A DNA stretch of 64,000 nucleotides from JBEEOW01 sp041191405 (lineage in GTDB: Bacteria > Bacteroidota > Bacteroidia > Cytophagales > UBA9547). The notes beneath the pieces are model-generated. The model was not told where the DNA came from. It saw only the letters and a list, made by a program, of their open reading frames with translations, and ran no database searches. The DNA lies in contig JBEEOW010000015.1 in the NCBI GenBank assembly GCA_041191405.1, positions 30,196 through 94,195 of the forward strand, given 5' to 3'. Of the stretch, positions 56,617 through 64,000 are shown one piece after another. How positions within the stretch are numbered: the first letter of the stretch is position 1; each line of letters starts with the position of its first letter. A program made the position numbers and the translations under genes.

Positions 56617-58509
56617 ATGGAAAACAAAAAATATATTGTAATTGATTTTGATAGCACATTCACAAGAGTAGAAGCACTTGACGAATTATGTGAAATCTCT
56701 CTTGCTGGATTAGCAGAAAAAGACCATAACTTAGCCGAAATCAAAAGAATAACTGATTTAGGAATGGAAGGAAAAATTTCTCTTCAAGATTCCTTAGAGC
56801 AAAGAATTCAATTATTAAAAGCTAACAAACGTCACTTACAGGCTCTTATTGATGTTTTACGTACCAAAGTTTCTAAATCGTTCCAGCAAAATGCTGAATT
56901 TTTAAAACTTTATGCTGATAATATCTATATCATTTCTAATGGTTTTAAGGATTTTATTATCCCAATTGTTACTGAATTAGGTATTCGTGCTGATCATGTA
57001 TTGGCTAATGATTTTGTTTTTGATGAAAACGACAACATTATTGGTTATGACAAAACGAATGCTTTGTGTGCAAACCAAGGTAAAGCATTAAAAATTAAAT
57101 CATTAAACTTAGATGGCGAAATTTATGTAATCGGCGACGGTTATACTGATTTTGAAATTAAACAAGCTGGTGTTGCTGACAGATTTTATGCATTTACTGA
57201 AAATGTAACTCGTAATACTGTTGTTGAAAATGCTGACCACGTTGCGCCTAACCTTGATGAAATCCTTCATCACGCAGGTTTCCCAACTCGTATTTCATAC
57301 CCAAAAAATAGAATTAAAGTACTTTTATTAGAAAATATTCATCCTGAGGCTGTAAGAATTTTCCAAGAAGAAGGTTACAGTGTTGAGTTATTAAAAGGTG
57401 CTTTAAATGAGGATGAGTTAATTGAAAAAATCAAAGATGTATCAATCCTTGGTTTACGTTCAAAAACAAACCTTACAGAAAAAGTTTTAGAACATGCAAA
57501 CAGATTAATTGCAGTTGGTGCATTCTGTATTGGTACAAACCAAATTGATTTAAAAGGTTGTTTAAAAAGAGGTATTGTTGCTTTCAATGCACCTTATAGT
57601 AATACACGTTCGGTTGTAGAGTTGGCAATTGGTGAGTTAATTTTATTATATCGCCAAACGGTTGTTAAAAACCAAAAAATGAAAGCAGGTATTTGGGATA
57701 AATCTGCCGGAAATAGCCACGAAATTAGAGGTAAAAAATTAGGTATTGTAGGTTACGGAAACATTGGTTCTCAGTTATCTGTATTAGCAGAGTCGCTTGG
57801 AATGGAAGTTTACTACTACGATATTGTTGAAAAACTTGCTTTAGGTAATGCTAAAAAATGTAGCTCTTTACATGAGTTATTAAGCATTGCTGATGTAGTA
57901 ACTTTGCACGTTGACGGTAGAGCATCTAACAAAAATATCATTGGCAAAGCTGAATTTGATGCAATGAAAGACGGTGTTACCTTCTTGAATCTTGCGAGAG
58001 GTCACGTAGTTGATATTGATGCATTAGTTGAAGCTTTACGTTCAGGTAAAGTAGCAGGAGCAGGAGTGGACGTATTCCCTTATGAACCAGCAACTAACGA
58101 CGAAGAGTTTGTAAATGAATTAAGAGAATTCCCTAACGTAATTCTAACTCCACACATTGGTGGAAGTACTGAAGAAGCGCAATTAAACATTGGCCAGTTT
58201 GTACCAAATAGAATCATTGAGTATGTAAACTCAGGTACTACTTATGGAAGTGTTAATTTCCCTGATATTCAATTGCCTGCACTTAAAAATGCACACAGAT
58301 TAATGCATATTCACGAAAACGTGCCAGGTATTTTAGCAAAAATCAATAATAAATTAGCTGAAAACGGATTCAATATTTTAGGTCAATACTTAAAAACAAA
58401 CGAATCAGTTGGTTATGTAATTACTGATGTTGCAAAACAAAGCGACAAAGAAGCAGAAAATTCTTTAAAAGATATTCCTGGTACTATCAAATACAGAATT
58501 TTATATTAA
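56617..58509 (+). CDS. Fused phosphoserine phosphatase-like (SerB) and 3-phosphoglycerate dehydrogenase (SerA)
   Basis: This 630-residue protein has a HAD phosphatase in residues 1-225. Motif I is DFDST (10-14), motif II is Ser107 in ISNGF, Lys156 follows QG, and motif IV is GDGYTDFE (173-180). Residues 233-630 form SerA, with the nucleotide loop GYGNIGS (379-385), NLARGHVVD with Arg461, GAGVDVFPYEP, His513 in LTPHIGGST, and an ACT domain (about 560-630, IHENVPGILAKINNKL) for serine feedback. It therefore joins the first and last enzymes of phosphorylated serine synthesis; SerC, the middle step, is not in the window. It is a single-gene unit with its own terminator. The phosphatase substrate is inferred from the fusion. 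Confidence 0.92.
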   Translation: MENKKYIVIDFDSTFTRVEALDELCEISLAGLAEKDHNLAEIKRITDLGMEGKISLQDSLEQRIQLLKANKRHLQALIDVLRTKVSKSFQQNAEFLKLYADNIYIISNGFKDFIIPIVTELGIRADHVLANDFVFDENDNIIGYDKTNALCANQGKALKIKSLNLDGEIYVIGDGYTDFEIKQAGVADRFYAFTENVTRNTVVENADHVAPNLDEILHHAGFPTRISYPKNRIKVLLLENIHPEAVRIFQEEGYSVELLKGALNEDELIEKIKDVSILGLRSKTNLTEKVLEHANRLIAVGAFCIGTNQIDLKGCLKRGIVAFNAPYSNTRSVVELAIGELILLYRQTVVKNQKMKAGIWDKSAGNSHEIRGKKLGIVGYGNIGSQLSVLAESLGMEVYYYDIVEKLALGNAKKCSSLHELLSIADVVTLHVDGRASNKNIIGKAEFDAMKDGVTFLNLARGHVVDIDALVEALRSGKVAGAGVDVFPYEPATNDEEFVNELREFPNVILTPHIGGSTEEAQLNIGQFVPNRIIEYVNSGTTYGSVNFPDIQLPALKNAHRLMHIHENVPGILAKINNKLAENGFNILGQYLKTNESVGYVITDVAKQSDKEAENSLKDIPGTIKYRILY

Positions 58510-58531
58510 TATTTTGAATTTATTTATTCAC

Positions 58532-58565
58532 AAAAAAGCGACTAGAAATGGTCGCTTTTTTTGTT
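58532..58565 (+). terminator. Terminator of the serB-serA fusion gene
   Basis: AAAAAAGCGAC (58532-58542) pairs with GTCGCTTTTTT (58551-58561), continuing into a T run, 22 bases after the stop. Confidence 0.92.
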
Positions 58566-58583
58566 TTATAACTTTTGTATGCT

Positions 58584-58780
58584 ACCCATCCCTAACCTTG
58601 CTACGCAATCAAATTTCACACTCTTGTGTTCATTTTTGTGAGGAGGGGAATTCGTCCTTTATTTTACTGTAAAATAAACTTTTAAGTAGGTTTATAAACT
58701 CAACAAATCTCAAAATTAATAACTAAAGTATGTCAATGGTAGGATATTCCCCTCCATGGGAGGGGTAGGGGTGGGTTTTT
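58584..58780. repeat. MITE-like element, copy 2 (ends ACCCATCCC / GGGGTGGGT)
   Basis: This is the second copy of the element at 32212-32446. The left about 60 bases share ACCCATCCC, TACGCAATCAAATTTC, ACTCTTGTGTT and AGGGGAATT. The right about 38 bases share GATATTCCCCTC, GGGAGGGG and AGGGGTGGGTTTTT. The 100-base middle is unrelated and shorter than in copy 1. Together with the terminator it accounts for most of the 362-base gap between serB-serA and the TIGR02757 gene; nothing else was seen. Confidence 0.8.
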
Positions 58781-58871
58781 GTATTGAAATATTATTAAAT
58801 TTTAGAATTTTATAACCAATTCTTAAAATCAATGTTTATAATTGTATATGTTTTGAATTTAAAAAATCCTC

Positions 58872-59645
58872 ATGCAAATAGATTTATATCAACTACTTGA
58901 AGAAAAATTTAATCAATTTAATAAACCTGATTTTATTGAGGCCGACCCAATTTCTATTCCTCATCAATTTTCATTAAAACAGGATATTGAAATTATGGGT
59001 TTGTTTGCTTCTGTATTGGCTTGGGGGCAACGCAAAACTATTATTAGTAAATGCAATGAATTGGTGCAATTATTTGATAATAAGCCTTTTGATTTTATTG
59101 TAAATCATTCAGAAAATGAGTTGAAAGTATTTGAGAAATTTGTTCATCGAACATTTAATAGTACAGATTTATGGTATTTTATTTCATTTTTAAAACATCA
59201 TTATCAATCAAATATAAGTTTAGAAACAGCATTTTTATCGGATACATTTGCTACTGATGAACATATTGGAAATGGATTAAATGTCTTTAAAAAACGTTTT
59301 TTTAGTTTAGAATATGCACCAAAACGCACTCAAAAACATATTTCTTCGCCATTACAAAAGTCGGCTTGTAAGCGATTGAACATGTATTTGCGCTGGATGG
59401 TAAGAAATGATAATGCAGGTGTTGATTTCGGGATTTGGACTAATTTAAAACCATCTCAGTTGATTTGCCCTTGCGATGTGCATGTGGAAAGGGTAGCCAG
59501 AAAAGTAAATTTAATTCAAAGTGAAACATTAAATTGGGACACAGCCGTTGAATTAACCAATAATTTAAAACAATTTGATAAAAATGACCCAGTTAAATAC
59601 GATTTTGCATTATTTGGCATGGGTATTGAGAAATATTTTGCGTAA
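58872..59645 (+). CDS. TIGR02757 / DUF2400 family protein
   Basis: This 257-residue protein matches the TIGR02757 family. It shows DPISIPHQFSLKQDIEIMGLFASVLAWGQRKTI near the N-terminus, KRLNMYLRWMVRNDNAGVDFGIW in the middle, and ICPCDVHVERVARKVNLI followed by DPVKYDFALFGMGIE at the end. The layout resembles a helix-hairpin-helix base-excision glycosylase, with R-W-M-V-R and the D/H segment as candidate catalytic or DNA-contact residues. The biochemical role is not established. It starts about 90 bases after the MITE-like element. Confidence 0.88.
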   Translation: MQIDLYQLLEEKFNQFNKPDFIEADPISIPHQFSLKQDIEIMGLFASVLAWGQRKTIISKCNELVQLFDNKPFDFIVNHSENELKVFEKFVHRTFNSTDLWYFISFLKHHYQSNISLETAFLSDTFATDEHIGNGLNVFKKRFFSLEYAPKRTQKHISSPLQKSACKRLNMYLRWMVRNDNAGVDFGIWTNLKPSQLICPCDVHVERVARKVNLIQSETLNWDTAVELTNNLKQFDKNDPVKYDFALFGMGIEKYFA

Positions 59646-59675
59646 TTTGAATTTATTAAGTTAACTCCATAGAAT

Positions 59676-60494
59676 ATGAAAAAGTCAGTATTAATAATAA
59701 GCTTATTTGTTGCAGGAATATTTACTTCTTATGCACAAACTAAAAAAACAACCACAAAAAAAACAACAACTACAAAGAAAACTACTTCGACACCAACTAC
59801 AAAAACTACCACTACAACCACTACTCCCAAACCTTCAGTTTTAAATACTGTAACTCAAACTTTAACAGGAGGTAGTACATTATCATCACTAACTGATGGA
59901 GATATTACAACTGCGCTAAAAGAAGCTTTAAAAGTAGGAGCTAATAATGCATCTACACAATTATCGGCTCAAGATGGTTTTAATAAAAATCCATTAGTTC
60001 GAATCCCATTTCCTGCAGAAGTTCAGCAAGTTGCAACACAATTACGTTCAATGGGGTTTGGTGCAAAAGTTGATCAATTCGAAACTCAGTTAAATCGTTC
60101 TGCTGAAAAAGCAAGTAAAGATGCTGCTCCAATTTTTATTAATGCAATTACGGGTATGACTTTGACTGATGGTAAAAATATACTTACAGGTGGAAATAAT
60201 GCAGCAACCACTTATTTATCAAACGCTACAAGAACCCAATTATTTAATACATTTTCGCCTACTATTAAAAATGCTCTAAACGAAATGAATGCAGCTAATT
60301 TGTGGACTGAAATTACAACAATTTATAATAAAATTCCGATGGTTAAAAAAGTTGATACCGATTTGACTAAATACACAACCAATAAAGCGTTAGATGGTTT
60401 ATTTAAAATAGTTGGTGACGAAGAGCTTAAAATTCGTCAAAACCCTTCGGCAAGAGGTACAGAATTGTTACAAAAAGTATTTGGAGCAAAATAA
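59676..60494 (+). CDS. DUF4197 secreted protein with a Thr/Lys-rich linker
   Basis: This 272-residue protein has a signal peptide (1-20, ending SYAQ). A 35-residue tract of almost only Thr and Lys follows (about 21-52). The DUF4197 domain (about 55-270) shows LTDGDITTALKEALKVGANNAS, DGFNKNPLVRIPFPAEVQQVATQLRSMG, LNRSAEKASKDAAPIF and the C-terminal TTNKALDGLFKIVGDEELKIRQNP. DUF4197 is a helical periplasmic family of unknown function. The Thr/Lys tract is built from ACA/ACT and AAA codons and is likely slippage-prone. A long hairpin terminator follows. Confidence 0.9.
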   Translation: MKKSVLIISLFVAGIFTSYAQTKKTTTKKTTTTKKTTSTPTTKTTTTTTTPKPSVLNTVTQTLTGGSTLSSLTDGDITTALKEALKVGANNASTQLSAQDGFNKNPLVRIPFPAEVQQVATQLRSMGFGAKVDQFETQLNRSAEKASKDAAPIFINAITGMTLTDGKNILTGGNNAATTYLSNATRTQLFNTFSPTIKNALNEMNAANLWTEITTIYNKIPMVKKVDTDLTKYTTNKALDGLFKIVGDEELKIRQNPSARGTELLQKVFGAK

Positions 60495-60508
60495 ATGTAT
60501 TTATTTTT

Positions 60509-60556
60509 AAAGCTAAAAAAGTCTCAAAATTTAAATTTTGAGGCTTTTTTAGCTTT
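60509..60556. terminator. Bidirectional terminator between DUF4197 and DUF6326 genes
   Basis: Two 24-base arms (60509-60532 and 60533-60556) are complementary except for one position that can form G-U. The T runs inside the arms serve both directions. It lies 14 bases after the DUF4197 stop and 22 bases beyond the minus-strand stop. Confidence 0.88.
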
Positions 60557-60578
60557 ATTTTTATTATTTGATATGTAT

Positions 60579-60998
60579 TTAATGTTCATTTTTAGGCCAT
60601 TTCCATGCAATTTGAATTATAAGTACAAGCAGAATTACTTCAACCAAAGCTGCAAAATACATGTGAATCCATGCTTCGCCAACCAGATTAAATAGCATAT
60701 AAGGAATAAGCACTATACCCACTATGATATTTGTTAATCGATTTATTTTTGCTGGTAAAATTATTGATAAAATTATCATCAGTATTGGAATTGTTGCCAA
60801 TGCAAGTGCTGTAAAAATAAAACCTTGAGATATATCAAATACAAATACTTTTCCTTTAATTAGGTCAGCAATTTTACCTGGCATAAATAAGTGAAAATAA
60901 TCCACATAGATATAGAGAAACATAAAACTTGTCCATAATGATGCAAGTTTTATTTTGATATTAATCTTCGTGTCTTCAAAATTATTTTGAGTTTTCAT
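60579..60998 (-). CDS. DUF6326 family membrane protein
   Basis: From the ATG at 60998 the product is 139 residues. A longer frame opens at 61094 but overlaps the preceding gene by 62 bases and adds an untypical N-terminus, so I reject it. The protein shows EDTKINIKIKLASLWTSFMF, YIYVDYFHLFMPG, VFVFDISQGF and YMLFNLVGEAWIHMYFAALVE, with four membrane segments, as in the DUF6326 family. The function is unknown. It follows the secreted-protein gene by 34 bases and likely shares its promoter and Crp/Fnr control. Confidence 0.75.
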   Translation of the reverse strand: MKTQNNFEDTKINIKIKLASLWTSFMFLYIYVDYFHLFMPGKIADLIKGKVFVFDISQGFIFTALALATIPILMIILSIILPAKINRLTNIIVGIVLIPYMLFNLVGEAWIHMYFAALVEVILLVLIIQIAWKWPKNEH

Positions 60999-61032
60999 AT
61001 TTACTATTTTTATAATTAATCCCTTTTTATTT

Positions 61033-61662
61033 TTAGAAATTATATCCAATATTAAGTCCTGGTTCCGGAAAAACGAATTTCGACCATTTATCATCTAATT
61101 GCTTAAACCCATTAGGTAATGTGGTGTGTAATGCTCTATGAGTCATACATATTGATGGTTGAAAGAAAAATTTGTCTTTGAAAAGTTTAATATGATAACC
61201 AACTCTATATGAGTTAAATATCTGAAATCCGTCTTTGATTTTTGCCCCATTGTCATTTACAAAGAGTTGCCAAGTAGGCATAACATCAAGTTGAGCATAT
61301 AAGCCTTTCCATAAAAATCGAGTGTTCGAAAATGTAACACCATATTCTCTTACATAACCAGGAAATTTTTCTTCAGGCTTTTTGTAAGCATTGTTTAAAA
61401 ATGGATGAATTCCATTTGGCCAAGCATATTTCCAAGTTTTTGGGGCAAATGTAATCATGCCTTTTCCTGTAATTCTATAACCAATATTGAGTTGAACAAA
61501 GTTTGGTGGGTTTTCTTTGTCTAAATTTCCTAGTAAAACAAATAACGAAGTACCAATAAACCAACGTTTGTAAGTACTATCAGTTTTTGCATATTGGGCT
61601 TTTACTTGTATAAAGCTTGTTAATAACAAGGCTATTATAATCCATGAAATTTTCTTTTGCAT
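61033..61662 (-). CDS. Secreted/outer-membrane protein of unknown family
   Basis: This 209-residue protein has a signal peptide (1-22, ending VKAQ). Alternating amphipathic strands follow (WFIGTSLFVLLG, FVQLNIGYRITGKGMITF, LYAQLDVMPTWQLFV, RVGYHIKLFKDKFFFQPSICM), ending GLNIGYNF. The terminal aromatic residue and strand pattern suggest a small outer-membrane barrel. It has a consensus -7 box 31 bases upstream of its start, follows the Crp/Fnr gene on the same strand, and precedes the DUF6326 gene. No named family was recognised. Confidence 0.7.
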   Translation of the reverse strand: MQKKISWIIIALLLTSFIQVKAQYAKTDSTYKRWFIGTSLFVLLGNLDKENPPNFVQLNIGYRITGKGMITFAPKTWKYAWPNGIHPFLNNAYKKPEEKFPGYVREYGVTFSNTRFLWKGLYAQLDVMPTWQLFVNDNGAKIKDGFQIFNSYRVGYHIKLFKDKFFFQPSICMTHRALHTTLPNGFKQLDDKWSKFVFPEPGLNIGYNF

Positions 61663-61692
61663 ATTTAAACTTATTTAGGTTTAATGATAATG

Positions 61693-61700
61693 CAAAAGTA
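61693..61700 (-). promoter_or_regulatory. -7 box of the secreted-protein/DUF6326 pair
   Basis: On the minus strand TACTTTTG is a full TAnnTTTG match, 31 bases before the start. Upstream at about 61718-61727 a small near-palindrome GAACGTTTC overlaps the -33 position. It could be a site for the neighbouring Crp/Fnr protein, but this is weak. Confidence 0.5.
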
Positions 61701-61748
61701 AATTAATGACGAGCTACGAAACGTTCACTTAAGTTAATAAATCAAGCC

Positions 61749-62327
61749 TTAATTCTTTTTTTCATTAATTCTAGCTCTAAGTCTGCTTAATGATTGAGGT
61801 TTGATACCTAAATAGCTGGCAAGTTGATGTTGTGGTACACGCTGAATGAGGTCGGGTCTTTTTTGAAGTAAGTTGATATATCGTTGTTCGGGAGAAGAAG
61901 TCTTGAATTCGTCAAAATCTATTCGCTGTTTAGCTAATAATTCTTCAGAAAACATTCTGCACATGATTTCAAATTTTGGAAATTTAGAATTTACTTCAAC
62001 TTCCATATCGGAATTTGAAACCAAAATTATAGCGTCTTCAATACAACTAACATAATAATCAGATTTGGTTTTATTAACAACGCATGGAGGAGTTAAAGCT
62101 TCCATTTCAGTGTAAAACGAAGTGGTTTTTTCTTCACCATCAATGATATAAAAAGTACGAATGCATCCTTTAAGTACAAAATAGCTTTCTTTTGATAATT
62201 GCCCTTCTTTAAGTAAAAAATCACCTTTTTTATATGATTTAAAAATATCTAAAGATAGCAAAACATTTTTCTCTTCTTCGTTCAAAGAAATGTATTTAGC
62301 AATAAAATTAAAGAGTAAATCATGCAT
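61749..62327 (-). CDS. Crp/Fnr family transcriptional regulator
   Basis: This 192-residue protein has a cyclic-nucleotide-binding-type beta roll (about 20-120) with YKKGDFLLKEGQLSKESYFVLKGCIRTF. The C-terminal helix-turn-helix (about 140-188) shows EQRYINLLQKRPDLIQRVPQHQLASYLGIKPQSLSRLRARI. It lacks the FNR cysteine cluster, and the canonical cAMP-contact residues are not obvious. This is typical of the many Bacteroidota Crp-like regulators with unknown ligands. It sits 86 bases upstream of a two-gene operon on the same strand that it may control. Confidence 0.9.
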   Translation of the reverse strand: MHDLLFNFIAKYISLNEEEKNVLLSLDIFKSYKKGDFLLKEGQLSKESYFVLKGCIRTFYIIDGEEKTTSFYTEMEALTPPCVVNKTKSDYYVSCIEDAIILVSNSDMEVEVNSKFPKFEIMCRMFSEELLAKQRIDFDEFKTSSPEQRYINLLQKRPDLIQRVPQHQLASYLGIKPQSLSRLRARINEKKN

Positions 62328-62347
62328 TGTGTATAATGTTTAAGTTT

Positions 62348-62355
62348 CAAACATA
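62348..62355 (-). promoter_or_regulatory. -7 box of the Crp/Fnr gene
   Basis: On the minus strand TATGTTTG matches TAnnTTTG and lies 21 bases before the start codon. No -33 TTTG is seen at the expected position. Confidence 0.45.
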
Positions 62356-62416
62356 AATACTTTACTTATAAATTGTATGCATATTTTCTATTTATTTTTT
62401 TTGATTGAAGAAAATA

Positions 62417-62929
62417 TTATTTCATTATTATTTTTTTAACCTTTTCAAAATCAATTTCTAGATTAGTTGATAATTCTATAAAATAATTTTTTTGCCAAAG
62501 TTGGGTTTTCTTTGCTTGTAAGTTTAATGAGATATCCCAAGGTGGGTACAATCTGAAACTTCTTTTACCTACATAATTTAAACTTGTTAAAATTTTATTT
62601 TCTTCTAAAATTGCTTTTGGGAAAATGAAAAATCCTGAATTTATGTCAGTTTGGGTAGCAATGATATAATATTCAAAATTATCTAAAATGTTAAACGGTT
62701 CGGTAACTCCTGATTCAGAGCGTTTCCAAAGAGCAACAAATTGCCCTACTTTTTTAGGAGTAACTTTCGCTTTTCTAAATTTTATAAGGCTACCATTTAG
62801 TTGAAAGTCACAAGCATGATATTCTTGACTTTCAGCTTCATGGATTAAATTACTAATTTCAAAACCACAAAGTTTGAAAATTGAATTGTTGATTTTTTCA
62901 AGTTCAGGGTATAATTTAATGTTTTTCAA
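62417..62929 (-). CDS. MepB family protein
   Basis: This 170-residue protein matches the MepB family. It shows ESQEYHACDFQLNGSLIKFRKAKVTPKKVGQFVALWKR, FEYYIIATQTDINSGFFIFPKAIL and GKRSFRLYPPWDISLN. In Staphylococcus mepB lies beside the multidrug pump gene mepA, but its biochemical function is unknown. No transporter is adjacent here, and it appears monocistronic. It is complete for the family. Confidence 0.9.
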   Translation of the reverse strand: MKNIKLYPELEKINNSIFKLCGFEISNLIHEAESQEYHACDFQLNGSLIKFRKAKVTPKKVGQFVALWKRSESGVTEPFNILDNFEYYIIATQTDINSGFFIFPKAILEENKILTSLNYVGKRSFRLYPPWDISLNLQAKKTQLWQKNYFIELSTNLEIDFEKVKKIIMK

Positions 62930-63042
62930 TGTTTTATGTTATTTTGTATTGATTGAATTTAATTAAGAGGCAGAAGTCTCTGATTCATTATTTAATTCTT
63001 AATGGTATGAGAAATGAAATATCAACACCTGCTATAAATGTT

Positions 63043-63099
63043 GTTAGAAACGCCACCTCACCTAATCCTCGTTACAGCTTCGCTTAAAAGAGTACTAGT
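63043..63099 (+). repeat. Second copy of the 60-base intergenic repeat
   Basis: GTTAGAAACGC, CTCACCTAATC, GTTAC and GCTTCGCT align in order with the reverse complement of 32114-32179. It lies in the 177-base gap between the MepB gene and the YD-like gene, close to the latter's stop codon, and may be transcribed as part of its 3' end. Confidence 0.6.
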
Positions 63100-63106
63100 T
63101 GGGGTA

Positions 63107-63901
63107 TTATTCTCTTTTAAAATATTCGTAATTTTCAATTATTCTCAACGGTTGATTAATGATTTTTTTTTCTATTTCGGTTTTAATTAATAAGTTATTG
63201 TTGTCAAAATAATATTTCTTTATTTCGCTTCCTTCTCTAGTTTGGGTCAATTGATTTTTGTCATTATAGTAAAACTGTGTAGTATCCTTTACTAAAAATG
63301 ATTGGATTTCGTATTCTTTGTTATTATTAATATCGTATAGTATTTTTTTATTTAAAGATTCAGTTGATCTTCCTCCTTTTACTGAATTAATTCTGTATTC
63401 TATTAAGTTGTCCTTTGAATCATACTGATATTTTGTAATCAATTTTGATTTACCTTCTATTCTTATCTCTTCCTTTAATTTATTATTTTTATAAATAAAT
63501 GTTGTTGTTGCTTGAACTCCATTTTTTAATTCAAAAGATTTAATGATTTGATTTCGTGTGTTATAGGTGTAAATTGTTTCTTTTTTGTAATTTCTTTCAT
63601 TTTCAACTCTATTAGTCAATAGTCCATTTTTATCATATACCAAATTTACTTTACTTGTAATCTGATTTAAACTATCTTTTGTTAAGATTTGAGTTAGGTT
63701 GCCAAACATGTTAAATGATAGTTGCCTTTTGGTTTGACAACTATTTAATAAAATTGTAATATGTATAGAATCAATTTTATTATTAATAATCTGTTTTTTG
63801 TCAAATTTATTTATCAAAAATGAATAATCGTCATTTAATTGTCCGAAAGTATTTTGAATAATAAAAAGTGAAATTAAAGTTGTAAATATTAATTGTCTCA
63901 T
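63107..63901 (-). CDS. Secreted protein with degenerate YD-like repeats
   Basis: This 264-residue protein has a signal peptide (1-20, ending TFGQ). The rest is beta-rich, with repeated YxYDxxxxL-type units (LVYDKNGLLTNRVENERNYKK, YTYNTRNQIIKSFELKNG, FIYKNNKLKEEIRIEG, YQYDSKDNLIEYRIN, FYYNDKNQLTQTREG, YYFDNNNLLIKTEI). These resemble the YD/RHS-type repeat seen in Bacteroidota secreted proteins, but only six short units are present and there is no toxin domain. The function is unknown. The gene is complete within the window. Confidence 0.72.
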   Translation of the reverse strand: MRQLIFTTLISLFIIQNTFGQLNDDYSFLINKFDKKQIINNKIDSIHITILLNSCQTKRQLSFNMFGNLTQILTKDSLNQITSKVNLVYDKNGLLTNRVENERNYKKETIYTYNTRNQIIKSFELKNGVQATTTFIYKNNKLKEEIRIEGKSKLITKYQYDSKDNLIEYRINSVKGGRSTESLNKKILYDINNNKEYEIQSFLVKDTTQFYYNDKNQLTQTREGSEIKKYYFDNNNLLIKTEIEKKIINQPLRIIENYEYFKRE

Positions 63902-64000
63902 ATATTGCTGGTAATATTAGTATTTAAGATTTACGTCACACTTCGTTATATTTTCAGTTAAAACATTTTTATTGAAATGCTTTAACTCAAAACTTTAAAT

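Noticed and set aside
60495..60695. Plus-strand reading frame of 66 codons after the DUF4197 gene
   Set aside because: It starts directly after a stop codon, runs through the 24-base-pair terminator hairpin and lies antisense to the DUF6326 gene; its composition is not gene-like.
61033..61094. N-terminal extension of the DUF6326 protein overlapping the previous gene
   Set aside because: The family-typical start is the ATG at 60998; the 32 extra residues are poorly conserved-looking and overlap another gene.

Overview
The window is a contiguous stretch of a very AT-rich Bacteroidota genome. The evidence is consistent across it: three proteins end in the gliding-motility-type (type B) C-terminal sorting domain of the type IX secretion system (T9SS), one ends in the type A domain, and there are two PorP/SprF barrels and two PD40/OmpA lipoprotein-like anchors. 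Promoter-like boxes match the Bacteroidota consensus TTTG-N19-TAnnTTTG rather than sigma70. Other typical families are DUF3109, DUF983, DUF4105, TIGR02757, DUF4197, MepB and DUF6326. I cannot name the genus. There are no rRNA or tRNA genes, CRISPR arrays, phage genes or transposase genes.

Layout. 81-6919: MeaB GTPase, a CHASE2 membrane sensor overlapping a FecR-like/TPR secreted partner, a GT-C-like membrane protein, a two-gene membrane pair (small protein plus HTTM-like protein) and a DUF3109 protein. 7188-15366: a tight six-gene plus-strand operon (TPR/PD40/double-OmpA protein, DUF4105, TMTC-like glycosyltransferase with TPRs, secreted protein, single-pass protein, GT-C-like membrane protein) closed by a strong terminator. 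15505-24614: a 2586-residue T9SS type B surface protein facing a convergent PorP/SprF gene. 24675-28070: GT2 glycosyltransferase, YbaB and a third type B protein. 28360-32000: fabG, then an AraC/DUF1348/thioredoxin/AhpD-like set read from a promoter with paired direct repeats. 32503-44370: a 12-kb minus-strand operon encoding a 2820-residue repeat adhesin, PorP/SprF and an OmpA-type anchor, with a promoter at one end and a perfect-stem terminator at the other. 44960-49179: small membrane protein, VWA membrane protein, DUF983 and a porin-like barrel. 49373-51811: a T9SS type A protein built of about 38 EF-hand-type calcium loops with almost no linkers. 51905-54950: hypothetical, pgeF, hemE, DedA. 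55321-55616: a broken YoeB-type toxin module. 56617-58509: a SerB-SerA fusion. 58872-63901: TIGR02757, DUF4197, DUF6326 plus a secreted partner, Crp/Fnr regulator, MepB, and a YD-like secreted protein.

How it works together: most of the coding capacity builds the cell surface. Giant immunoglobulin-like or calcium-loop proteins would be exported by T9SS, presented through SprF-type barrels and tied to peptidoglycan by OmpA domains, while several GT-C/GT2 enzymes could glycosylate or assemble surface polymers. The intergenic DNA is also unusual. It carries at least five kinds of nested or interleaved inverted-repeat elements of about 60-235 bp, two of them present in two copies. The best candidates for something undescribed are the 15-residue EF-loop repeat protein, the six-gene anchor/glycosyltransferase operon, and the palindromic elements, especially the interleaved one at 31271-31453.
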